A DNA stretch of 64,000 nucleotides from Coniferiporia sulphurascens (Eukaryota; Basidiomycota; Agaricomycetes; Hymenochaetales; Hymenochaetaceae), in NCBI GenBank assembly GCA_002794785.1, contig NBBA01000017.1, forward strand, positions 620,001 through 684,000, given 5' to 3'. Positions 31,371 to 42,905 of the stretch are shown here, one piece after another. Made by a program: the position numbers and the translations under genes. Within the stretch, counting starts at the first letter, position 1, and every line of letters starts with the position of its first letter. The notes beneath the pieces were generated by a model. The model searched no databases, was not told the origin of the DNA, and saw nothing but the letters and a program-made list of their open reading frames with translations.

Positions 31371-34029
31371 ATGCCGGACTTCACTGATGACGTTGCACAG
31401 ATGTCTAAGAGAATAAGGTCCAGTGAAGTTGAGGCACTGCTGGATATTGAGGCCAGAGAAGCAGACAGTGTTGAGGAGGACGAAGATGGCGGCCAAGGTG
31501 CGATATTTAGTCAGTGAATTGAAAATGGTTTATACAAAGAATAAACAGTCGATGACTTCCTCGATGATGATGAGGAATTTCCTGAGTCCAGCATGCAAAT
31601 GCTCACCAGAAATGTGTCCCCGCCTCCAGTGGAAGTCTTTGACATGGAGACTTTAGCAAAGAGATATATTGAACGGAGCCGGAGGGAGAGACTACTAGAG
31701 AAGGGCATTGCATGCGACCTACGTCTTTGGATGATTTGGTCCCCGGTATGCTACTTTTTCACTACAGATGTATATTAGTTTTTCTCCCAGTAGACTGAGC
31801 ATCTGCTTGCTTATCCCGCAGCCTGGTAAGGAGCACCTCTATGCAAGTCGAGTAAATGCGCACCTATCGAAGCCGTCAGTGGCGTTCACCATACGTGTCT
31901 TGCATGGACGATTTTATGTTCGCACTTATACATTGACAGAACTTGACAATGCACGGAGAAATCTCGATGGTATTGACCATGCAAGTATTCTTTCTGTGCC
32001 TGTCGATGAGCATTTGCAAGTACTACGTCTTCTGGATAATGATGAAGCATCCACTGTCCCCAAGTTCCAACCCGGTGATTGGGTCTCCATGTGTAGAGGG
32101 TTGTACAAAGGAGATATTGGACGTATTTGTATGGTGCTGAATGATGATGACAACGTAGTACTGGCAGTCATGCCCTGAATATCTTTAAAAGATGGACAAA
32201 GCAAATTTCGACCCGAACCAGCATTGTTTAGCTATGGTGAGATGTGCCAATCTAACCACTCTAAGGACTGCCTTCATAAAATTAGCGAGTCTGAGTATCG
32301 TTTCAGATGGAGGACATACAGGGGTGGTCTTTGCGAGTTGAGAGTACCCACTTTACATTTTGTGAAAAAGGCGAAACTGAATCTGCATGAAATTGGTTTT
32401 TTTACTTCGACAGAGCACGACTTTGGCGAACTAGAAAAGGGGGAGCCCTTCCTGAGGTGTGGTGATCGAGTCAAAGTCGTCTCAGGAGCACAAGCCTCTC
32501 TTTGTGGTGTAGTCATTGACATGACCGGTGACGAAATTACTGTCTATGATCTGGTTGATTATACAGGTAATTACAGAGTCAAGGAGCTGCACATTTCCAC
32601 CTTCAGTGTAACACGGATACTGGACATTGGGGATCACGTCTGAGTGAAACTAGGTCCCCACACAGGCGTTGAAGGAATGATAACAAGTGTCGATGAGCAC
32701 TACCTGACTATTCAACCTACTGACAGCACTAATGAGGTCAGTTTTGAGCAGAATAAATGATCAATGCGATACTCCGTTAATTCGAATTCTCCAGGTAAAC
32801 ACCTGTGCAAAATGGGTTGAGACTTACACACCCGACTTCAGGCAAGAACAGGAGCGTGTATGCTCTACTTCAAAAGAGTTCTCACTGCACTTTCACGATC
32901 CCTATCATGGACTCCGGGTTTTGGTATGGAAGGACAGAAAGCTAAAGGGTACCTACGGATACATGCACAGCTGCCATCCAATCAACAAAACTGCTCAGAT
33001 ATCACGCAATGGAACGACCGATAAAACTCTACATACAGTAGAGTTGCAACATCTAATCTCCATGTAAGAATATGATAAAGGTTTATTCTATGATACTTAA
33101 TACCATAGCAGCTCGTCAGTATCCTGTCTGGACAGTGCGCATCCCCTCTCTGACGAAGAGAGGGCATATTACTCAACAAAATTCAAGGAATACACTACCA
33201 TCAGTGCTCATCCAGTAATGCCCCCACCCGATGTGTGCACGGATGCCGCCGGGCCGTGGTCTGTAGATGAAGCAGACAAGACTGGTGCAAAATGTCCGTC
33301 TGTTGTCGCTGAACAAACTTTGTCAGGTCAGTGTCTCCCTTTGCTTCGCCCTCATGAAATGAGTATACTCACTGACTCAGGATAGATTTCTCCGGTCCCA
33401 GAATGTGGGTATTATCGCCCGCACTGCAAGCACACATTCCAGAATATCGCATACATTTCTCATGCTCGGATTCATCCCGTCCGATTTACACAGAAAAAGA
33501 ATTGTTCGGCAGCAGAGAACATTCCCTGTGTTCATCAGGTCACAATCGTTGTCGCATACACATCAGGATGCAGAATGCTCAACTCAATTACCGGTCTGAG
33601 CTAATATGGGTTAGTGCACTCCAGCCAAGGAGGCCACTAAAGGGCAAACCAGCTCTGGTTATCAATGGCAACCCAGATCTTGTGGGTACCATTGTCACCA
33701 TTAAGAGCTTAATAAAGGAAGGGGGCTTTTACAAGTCGGCCCTGGTTGTTGACTCCAAGAATCGCACTTGGCCACCCGAACCCATCGACAATGTGACCTG
33801 AGTCAAGTGTCTGGCAGATATGGATGATTGTTTGTAGAGTATGAGGATATTTGTAGCTATGTAAATAATGACATTTATTTTGCTCACTTCCTCCAGTCGT
33901 CTGCAGTTCAAGTCGGACCACCCTCACTTCAAGTAATACTGGTGAGTAATGCTTTTTAACCCGATGGATCTGTGATAACACCACCTTCCAATTTCAGGTA
34001 GTCCTGTGTGGTTTCATGTTTCAGATTAA
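31371..34029 (+). pseudogene. Spt5-like protein (NGN domain plus KOW repeats), transposon cargo
   Basis: Acidic N-terminus (MPDFTDDVAQMSKRIR), introns 31498-31548 (51 bp) and 31746-31821 (76 bp), then an NGN-like domain (PGKEHLYASRVNAHL, GRFYVRTYTLTELDNARRNL, ILSVPVDEHLQVL). KOW repeats follow: FQPGDWVSMCRGLYKGDIGR, CGDRVKVVSGAQASLCG, GPHTGVEGMITSV and later PALVINGNPDLVGTIV. This is the layout of elongation factor Spt5/NusG, which clamps RNA polymerase. TGAs at 32176 (VMP*ISLKDGQS) and 32641 (DHV*VKLGPHTG) stand where Arg fits. A tail GPPSLQVIL...GSPVWFHVSD ends at 34029 if introns are placed by eye. A full host Spt5 is longer; this looks like a transposon-borne relative. Confidence 0.75.
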
Positions 34030-34497
34030 GATCTCATTGCGAAACTCCACAGCCTTGTCAGAAACTGCAAGGCCATCTGACCCATTTGGCATGGCAAAAA
34101 GTGTGTTCATTTTATCCATGTGAGTCACGGCCACCGTTTGAACTATTACAAGTGACTGCAGCGTTTTTCGATTAGCGAACTTCCGATAATATTGATTTCT
34201 CTGTATGGACAAGTGCACCTTGCGACATTAGGTGGTATTTTCTTTATGCACACAATTCACGTTGTTGGGACGTGGGTGGCTGAATCTCCTGATTGGGCCT
34301 CATGTCCCACACACATATGTCACACAGTACATAGCTTGGGTATATATATTCCTATGCAGCTTTAATACTGTCTTTGTCGCCCTTACAATGGTGCTCACAC
34401 GAAGTACAAGACCAGGTATTGGTTGTGTTATATGCAGTGGTCGTCTTACCCACTTACTATCTCACTAGCTGAAGCGGCCGATACACCTCCTGCCCAT

Positions 34498-37400
34498 ATG
34501 ACAAGGAGTAGTAAGAACAAGGTGAAGCTTTCATTGTTATATCAGTTTTTGCAACACACCTTACATTTCATCAGGGAACGGAATCGACTGGCCACCTGAC
34601 GAAAATAAAGCAGAAGTCAAGGAAGTCTAAGTCTAGGAAGAAAGGCCAACCCGATGATGCCGATGAAGACGGACGTAATGCCCCAGAGCTTACGAACGAA
34701 GGTCAATGTAGTGGAAAGGGGGCAACAAATTCCAGGAAAGTAGGAAACGCAGTAGGCATTTTCCCATCTTCGAACATAAATACATAATGTACGCAGGTGA
34801 GGCAGGAGGAAGCCGAGAATATTGAGCCAGTTGGTCAAGAGCAATTACAACAAGAGCTGGCTGAGATGGGGCAAGTGGAGCCAGTGCAGATGGAACAAGA
34901 CGGGGTGGAATCGGCGCAAGCAGAACAAGATACTCACGGACATACAAGACGTCAGCTATCTGATGATTCTGTGGAGGATGCCATTGGAGAGGTAGTAAAA
35001 AACTTTCTGACGTTCAATCATCTCTTTAATATTTTTTGCAAAATTTTCAGCCAAACAAGCGCTCAAGGCAGGAAGAAAGCCTCAGAGAGGATAGCTTCAA
35101 TCTCTCCATGAGGATGAAGTCCAGAGTGTCTAACTTGCACAGACATGATTCAGTCAACAAGGGGTGCTCTGCCATAAACTCTACTCCGCGTGCCCCTGTC
35201 CATTTACCATTGACAACACTACAGCCTGGGGTGCAGGAGCATCTGCAGAGTCTGCCCGAGGATACACCGACTTCGGATGATGCAAGCAGGGCGCCAGTGG
35301 TGCCAGTAGGCACAACAGCTCCTCTTAGAGAACCCAGTAGGCAGAACTTCATCTACCATTATCTGGATAATTCATTGACATGCTATCTATCACAGCTAAC
35401 AGGGAGTACAACTCCAGGGTCCCATCTCAGTTTTCCTCTCCACAACCCTCGCTTGAAGCAGGCATTCCCCTCAACCTCTCCACTGCGGGCCCACCATGTC
35501 CTTCTGCTCACACCGGACTTCGAAAAAAGGTGGATGGAAATGATCATACCATCTTGCCGGGAAATAATCAGGAAGAGGTCAATTCTGACAGTGACGGTGA
35601 TGGCACGGAGGATGAGTATAAGTCACAACCATCTGATCATGAAGGCGATATCGACAATGAAGAGGACATGATGCGCAAGTGTGTGCGAGAGAGCGGTGAC
35701 GAATCGACTCACTCTAAGAAACGATCATCAAAAGCGAAGCAAGGGAGGAGGGAGAGTAACAGGAAGAGGAAGGGTAAAGATAGAGCTGAAGCACTCCTGC
35801 CTGGCGAAACCCAGGGCAGGGAGTTCAAAGCTGGTCCAATACGATCCTCTGTGATGCGAAGAGCGGAGAAGGCCTATGATATGTTCTTGCAAGAGATAGA
35901 TGCGATCAGCAAGGAGGAGGACTGCGCCGACTCGTCGTACATCCTGTGTAAACTCGGCGTTAAGCATAAGGAGTTGCGAGAGGCAAATGCATACAATGTT
36001 TATGCTTCTTGGCATCGAGAGAAGTTCCCGAAATCAAAAGAAGGTGAGTTCCTTTTTTTTGATGATGGCTTTTTTGCTGAGTGATCCATAGTCCCTCCCA
36101 AACAATACAAGCAGATGGATAAGAAAAAATACTATGAGATAGTTCCTGGTGGCATCAAAGACATGATGCAGGATGAAATCAGGGAGTGCTTACGTGAGCA
36201 ATTTGAATGGCATGAGGCAAACGAAAAGGACACTCTGGTTACAACGCCCAACCTGCCGGCGCTCCTGAACGTGGGTAAAACCGAATTTATCCGAACGGTA
36301 TCTGCACCCTTGTGTATTATCTGCAAATACTGATAATTTTTATTGTAGTCGGAGAGATTCTTTGAGGACACTCAGACAGTGACCATCATGTTTGCAGTTA
36401 ACATCTCTGGGAATCCTAAGGCACGTGATTCGACTGCAATCTATGCCGGCACAGAAATTTCTCGTGTAGTGATGGAAAAGAATTCATATTTCTTCAGTAA
36501 CACCTGCAAGCAGATCGATACGCTGATAATGTCTGTTGTATCTGGTCTTTTGTACTCTCGGGCTGAATAATTATTTGCAATCATTTAATTACAGGGTGGC
36601 TGACCTAGATATTCAGGGCATAACGAGACCGGACAAGCCAGTGTTGGGCATAAATTTGGAAGGCACAGATGGCTGCAATGGAGATCGCAATTGCACACTC
36701 TATTCCAGACAGCTAGCCACATCTGCAAGTAAGTCCATTGCTTGTCTCTTGGTCATTATTTCTTTTAATATTATTGTGTTCACAGACACAATATTCGATG
36801 CAAGGGATGAAGCCCTTAAGGACTCGAAGGAAAAGACACCACGTGGCACCGTTAGTTACAAATACTTCCGTGCGTTCCTCGTTAAATACAAGCTTCGACT
36901 TGTAGGTGTCCCAGACGAGGACACTTTTAGCTGGGCATTGGATAAACCCTCTTCCCATCGCATACCTCGTGGAATGATTGGATGGATCGTGGATGCGATC
37001 ATCAAGGAGCAGGAAGCCTTACAGAAAGGGGAGGACATTTCGGAGTTGGAGGGGAAAGTTCTGAGGTTTGAGGACATCAGTCAAGGTATGCTTGTATTGC
37101 ACGGTTCTATGCATTCTAATCTCATATTGGTCACAGTTTACAAAACTGATGACTTAAACTCGATTAAAGATGTCACCGTCATCAAGTCCGTGAGTGGTCG
37201 CCCACTACTCATACTCGACCAAATTCCCGAGTTTCACAAGAGAGCTAAACAAAGCCGAAGCTCCGCACGTACCATCCGTGAACTCGACGAAACCTCATTC
37301 AACTATTATGAGGATGGGTCAATAAGGTATCAGCTGTCTGATACAGCCAACTACCATGAAGGCGAGTGCACATCTATTTATGATCTGCCGCTGGTACGGG

Positions 37401-37552
37401 GTCGACGTAAGCCCGACAATGATAGGTGGAGAATATACAACAAGTTCACCAAGGAGCTTGTGCCAATCCTGGCTGGTTTCACCAAGCCCATGAAAGACAG
37501 TGATGACGAGGGCGACAATGAAGGCAACAATGATGACCGAGCTCACACTTAG
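34498..37552 (+). CDS. Ten-exon cargo gene, 851-residue acidic/basic protein of unknown function
   Basis: Exons 34498-34521, 34575-34739, 34797-34991, 35051-35336, 35396-36043, 36092-36297, 36349-36530, 36595-36728, 36786-37085 and 37137-37552. All introns are GT-AG and all phases agree, giving 2556 nt with no stop until TAG. The N-terminal third is Lys/Ser-rich with nuclear-localisation-like runs (KQKSRKSKSRKK, SKKRSSKAKQGRR). The middle has AYNVYASWHREKFPKSKE, faintly HMG-box-like. A folded region contains LDIQGITRPDKPVLGINLEG, YKYFRAFLVKYKLRLVGVP and PRGMIGWIVDAIIKEQEAL. The tail is acidic (DSDDEGDNEG). No family recognised. It is the only large gene here without a break, next to a broken transposase. 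Confidence 0.7.
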
Positions 37553-37858
37553 GACTAATATCTTTCATGTCAGTAGACTTCGAATGAATTACTGTAAGAA
37601 GCGCCTTCCCCTTCATAAGATTGAATACACCTCCTATGTGAATGGGTCAAATACAAAAGGTGTGTTTGTTTGATATTCGTTTATTTATAACCTTTGCCAG
37701 GACTAGCTGTGTGGGAGGGGCTTCGATGTCGTAACTCTTCAAAGTTGGTCTTTTTGCTGGCATGAAGTAGACTCAAGGAAGTGCGAGAAAAGACCGTTTC
37801 GACAGAGAAACTTCTCATATGACGTGCATCACTCCTAGATAAAATAAGGAAAGCTGCG

Positions 37859-38179
37859 GTGATGAACCTCCGTATCACCGATGACTACCAAATCGAGCGA
37901 ACTGGATGTATGCATACTGGGACAGATGATGTGAGCAATATATTGATCGCTGCCCCTGACTCTGTATCTGAAGCGCTCATGTGGCATCACCGACAGAAAG
38001 CAGCCATTGAGACTAGCAAATTCATTAACGTGAAATGTCATGGCCATTCAGGTTCCTGCACATCATCAGAGGAACATTCATTCTCTAGGACATCCTGTCA
38101 ACAGTTAAAGCTGGTGAGTGTGGGCAGTAAAGCACCTGTTGCCATTCTTCCACCTCGCAAACCTGATCTAGTCCAGTAG
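37859..38179 (+). CDS. Hypothetical ORF downstream of the cargo gene
   Basis: 106 codons, MMNLRITDDYQIERTGCMHT to LPPRKPDLVQ, possibly extended by splicing. Moderate complexity and no recognisable motif. It could be the last exon of a decayed gene. Weak support. Confidence 0.25.
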   Translation: MMNLRITDDYQIERTGCMHTGTDDVSNILIAAPDSVSEALMWHHRQKAAIETSKFINVKCHGHSGSCTSSEEHSFSRTSCQQLKLVSVGSKAPVAILPPRKPDLVQ

Positions 38180-38544
38180 TCTGCCCGCCCGTCTGCACCT
38201 CGGACCCGGGCCTTCAACTCTCTGACTGAAGGTACTGTGAAAAGCTTCAAGCCAAGCGGAGCATGAGTAAGCCACACTTACTATGGCACGCAATCGATTG
38301 GAACATTCAAGTAAAGTAGAGCGGCAAGTCATGGCCAAGAAAGAGGAAAGAAAAGCAGCAGCCTTGAAGAAGAAGATGGTGATAAGAGGTTGAGTGCAAA
38401 GCCGCAGCACTGATGCTCACTGAGCACATATAAGCTAGGTAAGCTTCCGGTTGTGTCAGGACCTACATCGAAGCGGCAGTCGATGCTGTAAGTCGAAGAC
38501 TGTGTACGTTGCTGCACCGCGGCACAGTGGGCGGTGCGGTGCAC

Positions 38545-38560
38545 CTTGCTATAAAAGCCG
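38545..38560 (+). promoter_or_regulatory. TATA box of the right-arm small gene
   Basis: TGCTATAAAAGCCGATG, ~105 bp before the ATG at 38657. The left arm has TGGTATAAAAGCCGATG at the matching place. Confidence 0.55.
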
Positions 38561-38656
38561 ATGCCGTTCATCTGCCGCATATAACGTCTTTCCCCTCCTA
38601 CCACCACATTCCCTTGTGTCTTACCCCCACCCCCCCCTCTGCTTTTTTTAATTACC

Positions 38657-39049
38657 ATGCTCCTCTTTTGGTACTCATGGCATGCCTACACGAATAACCG
38701 TGGCTTTCACTCCATCTGTGAGCATGCCGCCTGGTCCGTTGGTCTCGGGGTCTATGGCCTAGCCTTGGAGGCTGTTTTCATTCGGTGCATTTTTTTTTTT
38801 TTTGCACTCTGTTTTGCTTACGGGTTTCAGGTCCACTTTACACTCGAGCTACAGGGACACGTGTATGCACCTAACGGTGTTGTACTTCTACTGGGATGGG
38901 GGTCGCTTGTGGGTGCAGACACATCATATTCCATTTATTCATTTGGTGAGTTTCTTTCTTTCTTTCCATTCACTTCCTTTCATTTGGTTTATACTTATTA
39001 TTACTTACAGGGGTGGTGCTACACGGATGGTTACTTCTATCTTTTGTGA
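38657..39049 (+). CDS. Small hydrophobic protein encoded in right arm
   Basis: Paralogue of 25383-25779: MLLFWYSWHAYTNNRGF, HAAWSVGLGVYGLALEAVFI, then a hydrophobic run, LLLGWGSLVGADTS, and after an intron (GTGAGTTTC...TTACTTACAG, ~38945-39009) GWCYTDGYFYLL. One or two membrane-spanning stretches are possible. Transcription would run outward, toward the element's end. Unknown function. Confidence 0.5.
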   Translation: MLLFWYSWHAYTNNRGFHSICEHAAWSVGLGVYGLALEAVFIRCIFFFFALCFAYGFQVHFTLELQGHVYAPNGVVLLLGWGSLVGADTSYSIYSFGEFLSFFPFTSFHLVYTYYYLQGWCYTDGYFYLL

Positions 39050-39562
39050 AGCTTAGTTGGAAATTGTAAAATTAAAGGGGAAGGCATACTTTAGTTATTC
39101 GTTAATGTTTTCGCGGATCTCCACTCTCTTATTCTCGTTTCTGTCTTTTCTTTAATAATGGACAATGGCAATGGTCTGTATTACTTTAAGGCTTTAGAAC
39201 TACTGGCAATTCTAACAATATCATCTCCTGTAGCTGTAGTTGTATTACTAGACACATGATGTACATAGCGAAGTCAAATATACAATGAAGTTACATAGAT
39301 TTGGATTATTGCGCACTCTCAGACAGAATTCACTGGGCATAAGTAATTTTTATTCTCTTTTTGACTGGATGTCACTAAGTACATTCGATCAGCTCAGCAG
39401 GTATCATGGGCCCAAGTGGATATGTCAGCTCTTCAAGCTCTTCTTCACAATATTACATTTCAATTCACACTAGAGAACAACATCTACTCACTCGTATGAT
39501 CAATCGAGGTGAGCAGCACCATTTTTGTGAGCTTATCAAATTTTGTCAGTGATGGCTTGTAT

Positions 39563-39735
39563 GGGAGTGCCCATTGGTGGGAGCGCCCACCGCTGGGAGT
39601 GCCCACTGCTGGGAGTGCCCACCACTGGGAGTGCCCACTGCTGGGAGTGCCCACCACTGGGAGTGCCCATAGGTGGGAGTGCCCATCGCTGGGAGCGCCC
39701 ATTGGTGGGAGTGCCCATCGTTGGGAATGCTCACC
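39563..39735. repeat. 16-bp minisatellite in right arm
   Basis: Ten or so units of GGGAGTGCCCACTGCT (16 bp), the reverse complement type of the 17-bp left-arm array. Because 16 is not a multiple of 3, all frames stay open through it, which explains several chance ORFs. Confidence 0.88.
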
Positions 39736-39749
39736 CTTGGCATTCCCAA

Positions 39750-40934
39750 ACAATGGCTGCATCTCAGTGCGTTGGACCAGGACCACCTCGAGAAATTTTG
39801 CGGAAAAGGCTGTTGCCTCTGACTGACCACAAATATATACCTAGTGTTCCTATTGTCACTATCTTTGGCTTGTCGTTTGAGTCAGACAATGAGCTGTGCC
39901 TGTACAAAGCAAGCACTCTTCCTGGATGCGGTTCACGGCGCCTGCGCCTGGATGATTCCGTCTGTTCGATGAGCACGCCAAACAGGGAACCGGGTGGCGC
40001 CTGACAAATATGCCAGTTCTATGTTCCAGAACAGCCCGAGCCCGAAACATCTTCCTTCACCAAGGCTTTCTCTAGCATTCATGAAGAAAGGACTGGTCAC
40101 GGTTAAGCAGCATTGATTGTGTTTGCTAACTGGGCCAGTAATTTATTGCTGACGAATATTACATTAATGCCAGGCAACACAAGGTAGAAAGCTCGGGGAC
40201 GCGCATGATCATAATTGTACCTAATTACAATCGGGTTCCCTCCTCACTTAGTATCGGAAGTTTCGGCCTCATGAGTCGGAGTTCAAGCACAAACCGAAGG
40301 CGTTATGGAAATTTGCCACGACTGCTATTCTTGCAGAGATTCATGACAAAATCAGAGATGGACATTGGAGTCACTTTCAGCAACGTCCCAATGACAGACA
40401 CCGATATATTGGATCATTTTCATATGTTTTATTTTTTATTATTTTGTCGACATTATCTGAAACGGTCCAATGTTCAGGCAGATTTTTCAAAAAGTGAGCA
40501 TCACTCAGAAGAATGTTGTCCTGTGCTGACTTATCTTCTGTGGTTCCTACTTATTTGAGACTAATCACAGTGCTCAGGCTCGCAACTGTGAAGACATCAA
40601 TAGATTGAGTATAAATTTACCTGTATTGCCATATACACCATATACGGCCATAAAAGAACCATACCATACCGTAATTCATGTCTAACAACTCAAATTATGG
40701 CCATAATTGTGGCCTGTATCTGCATATGTGCCGTATTTTAAAATACGGCTGTATTCATATACAATGTGGTGCAGAGCCCTAATTGTGTATGGAGGACCAA
40801 ATTCATTACAATACTGGCTGGGTACCACTACTCGGGGATCTGTGGTGAAAAATAAGGAGGGCAGGGAACAAACAGTAGCTATGATTAGTACATGAAGTAT
40901 GTACTACATAGGGTGAACATCAGGACTAAATGTA
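39750..40934. other. Right-arm segment without left counterpart
   Basis: Mostly unassigned. A short open stretch after the minisatellite (MAASQCVGPGPPREILRKRL, 39752-40004) is not recognised. Near 40610-40770 is a palindrome-rich patch. Confidence 0.35.
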
Positions 40935-41161
40935 GGAAATTAGGTCAAAAATGGCTGGGAAATCCCAGAAAAAAATCCCCCTGACACCCTATCTAAGTCT
41001 GGGAGCTCCCAAGCCGAATATCTAGGTCATTCTTGGGAGCTCCCAGCTGCTGGGAATGCCCAGACCACTTGGGAATCCCACCACTGGAAAGACCTATTAG
41101 GTCAATCACATCAAAGGTCAGATCCACCTAATAGGTCCTCCCAGGGGGGGTGCCTGAAGTG

Positions 41162-42157
41162 TCTCCAGTATCGTTGCATAGTGGGGTGGCACCACAAAAT
41201 CGAGGTGTTTTAGGGAGGGGTTTTGTCAGACCTCCGCAAGGAGTGCCGCTTCCATGATGGGGTGGGGGTTTTGCCCAAAGAAGACGTCCCGACAGGGCAC
41301 CATTGAGATGCGCAGCATCGATCTGGGTCGAACTCTGGAGGGGGTTAGTTGGAATCAGTCTGACAGGGGCCGATCCTCTGGGCGGGCGAGGCAGCGGTCA
41401 TGCATATACTTCGTGAATGCATCTGCATGGCGATCAATGATCACCGATGTGGTGGGGGTGGAAGAGGCTGGCCTTTCTGCAAAAGTGGTCACCAGGTTGC
41501 CCTTTGCATTGAACTTAGAGGACAACACAGTGACCGCGTCAGCAGTAGGCAGGGCCCAGAAGAAACCCCAGGCCAATTCAGTGAGGGAGGCACCTGACTT
41601 ATGCATAGCAGCAGGTGTGACGAGGTCCCTAGGGGTTAGAACCAAGGTGGGTTCCTTGGCATACATCTTGGGAGGGGGGGGTGGTTGCCTGACTTTCTTC
41701 ACCTTCTTCACTGGGGCCGTCTGGGCTGCAATGGGCTGGGGGATGTTAGCTGCTATTGCTGCTAATTGTGCATATGTCATGGGGGCTCCTGCAGGCACGA
41801 CTTTTGCCATGGCCTCAAGTTGAGCCAAAGTGATGGTTGCAGCCGCTGGTGCTGCGGTGGTAGGGGCTGGGGTAGGTCCTCCCACATTGGTGGGAGTCTG
41901 CTGTGGGGCCTGTTGGGGCTGTGGGGCAGGGCGGGATGCCAAGGAGGAGACCTGTCTGGTAAGTTTCCCTACATCGACTGAGAGTCATTTGACAACATCT
42001 GCCAAAGCTGAGATCTGCAAGTCCGGGGGGTCTGTTGGGCTTGAGCCTGCTGTCTCCCTCTGGGGGTGAACAAGAACGGAGCTCTGAAGGCGGAGGAAAA
42101 TGGGGTGCCAAGCGATAGTCGGGCTCCCATTGTGGACTGGGCATATACCTGTTCCAC
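41162..42157 (-). pseudogene. LINE ORF1, middle part
   Basis: ORF1 of the LINE whose 5' end is at 45963. Visible: a Pro/Gln/Ala-rich linker (PQQAPQQTPTNVGG), then AQLEAMAKVV, PPPPPKMYAKEPTLVLTP, FNAKGNLVTTF and RHADAFTKYMHDR. It is cut left at 41161 by the KDZ element's end (after FVVPPHYATILETL) and right by the chimeric LINE 42158-45301, beyond which it resumes. Confidence 0.8.
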
Positions 42158-42905
42158 CATCCTTCTTGTCCTCTTACCACCACCATCTCTGGTTTTCACT
42201 GGGGGTCATCTCGGGGTTCGTCACAGCAACCCATGCTCTGGTCTGGTATTCTACTGGGTCGACATGAGAGAAGGTTAATAACCATCTGATGCAGAAATGC
42301 GACAGGACACCATGGGCCTCTCAGGTGGGATGGGCCCCCTTGAGGTGGTTAGTAAGAGGCACTCCCTGGCGGCTGTAAAAAGCGTCAGGGTCCACCCCTC
42401 TGCAACACAGAGATTCTGGTATGCTGTGGATCCAGAAGTGGGAGAACCCTTAAATGCGGGCCCTGAGTATTCCCCATGGAGTGTGTTGGGGTAACACCTG
42501 ATGCTGATGTGGGTTCTGAAGCGCATGCCAGGGCATGGGAAACTCAGTGTGCTGAGCGGGCCGTAGCGGCAGGGGATAGTTCCCTCTGTTGGCTTGAGAG
42601 GACTAAATCCTCTGTGGGTTCTAATGGGGGTAATTCCCATTCGGGCTTAAGTTGATTCCTTGACATGCAGTGGCGCTTCACATCACCAAGCGGGTATGGG
42701 GGGGTGTGAGTCCAGGCGGCTGGGGGTAGTGGGGTAGTGCCTATGGCACCACGACCCTCACATTACACCTCTGGTGTGTCGGGTAGCTCTAATCTCACCT
42801 TTAGGCCTGTGTGGCATGAAGGACAGCAGGAGGGGTTTGTTGGGCCCCATATCCTGAGGAAGGTGCATGCATATGTTGGGCCCCGCAAGGGCGTCCTTTA
42901 GTCAG
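42158..42905 (+). mobile_element. 5' module of chimeric LINE, copy 3
   Basis: 748 bp. It contains the 65-codon frame at 42297-42494 (MRQDTMGLSGGMGPLEVV...), nearly identical to 1642-1839 minus. It ends at GGGCCCCGCAAGGGCGTCC just before LINE sequence. Lacks ~500 bp that copy 1 has after the CATCAGATGGTTATTA block. Confidence 0.75.

Larger units (their letters stand above)
23718..41161. mobile_element. 17.4-kb KDZ-type DNA transposon with long inverted arms and cargo
   Basis: Both ends start CACTTCAGGCACCCCCC and continue CTGGGAGGACCTATTAGG in inverted orientation. About 227 bp at each end match closely; further matching blocks extend the arms to ~25930 and ~38455. Between them: a KDZ transposase gene (minus), a divergent Spt5-like gene (plus), a ten-exon unknown gene (plus) and small genes in each arm. 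The 8 bp outside each end (GTCGAATG left, TCTCCAGT right) do not match, and the flanks are different elements (Gypsy gag left, LINE ORF1 right). So no target duplication survives. Confidence 0.75.
38455..41161 (-). repeat. Right inverted arm of the KDZ element
   Basis: Inverted partner of 23718-25930, longer because 39750-40930 has no left counterpart. The terminal 40935-41161 repeats the left end, including GACCTATTAGGT/ACCTAATAGGTC and TGGGAGCTCCCA-type palindromes. Confidence 0.75.

Noticed and set aside
26167..34029. A TET/JBP dioxygenase gene next to the KDZ transposase, as reported for related elements
   Set aside because: I looked for the HxD...H iron-binding pattern and found none in any plausible frame; the neighbours are an Spt5-like gene and an unknown gene.
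39543..40004. Overlapping open frames on both strands at the right-arm minisatellite
   Set aside because: A 16-bp unit leaves all frames open by chance; the peptides are simple Pro/Gly/Trp repeats.
42275..42640. 121-codon minus-strand ORF (MGITPIRTHRGFS), also at 1496-1900 plus
   Set aside because: Antisense to the module's LINE direction; its conservation follows from the DNA repeat. The sense 65-codon frame is an equal or better candidate.
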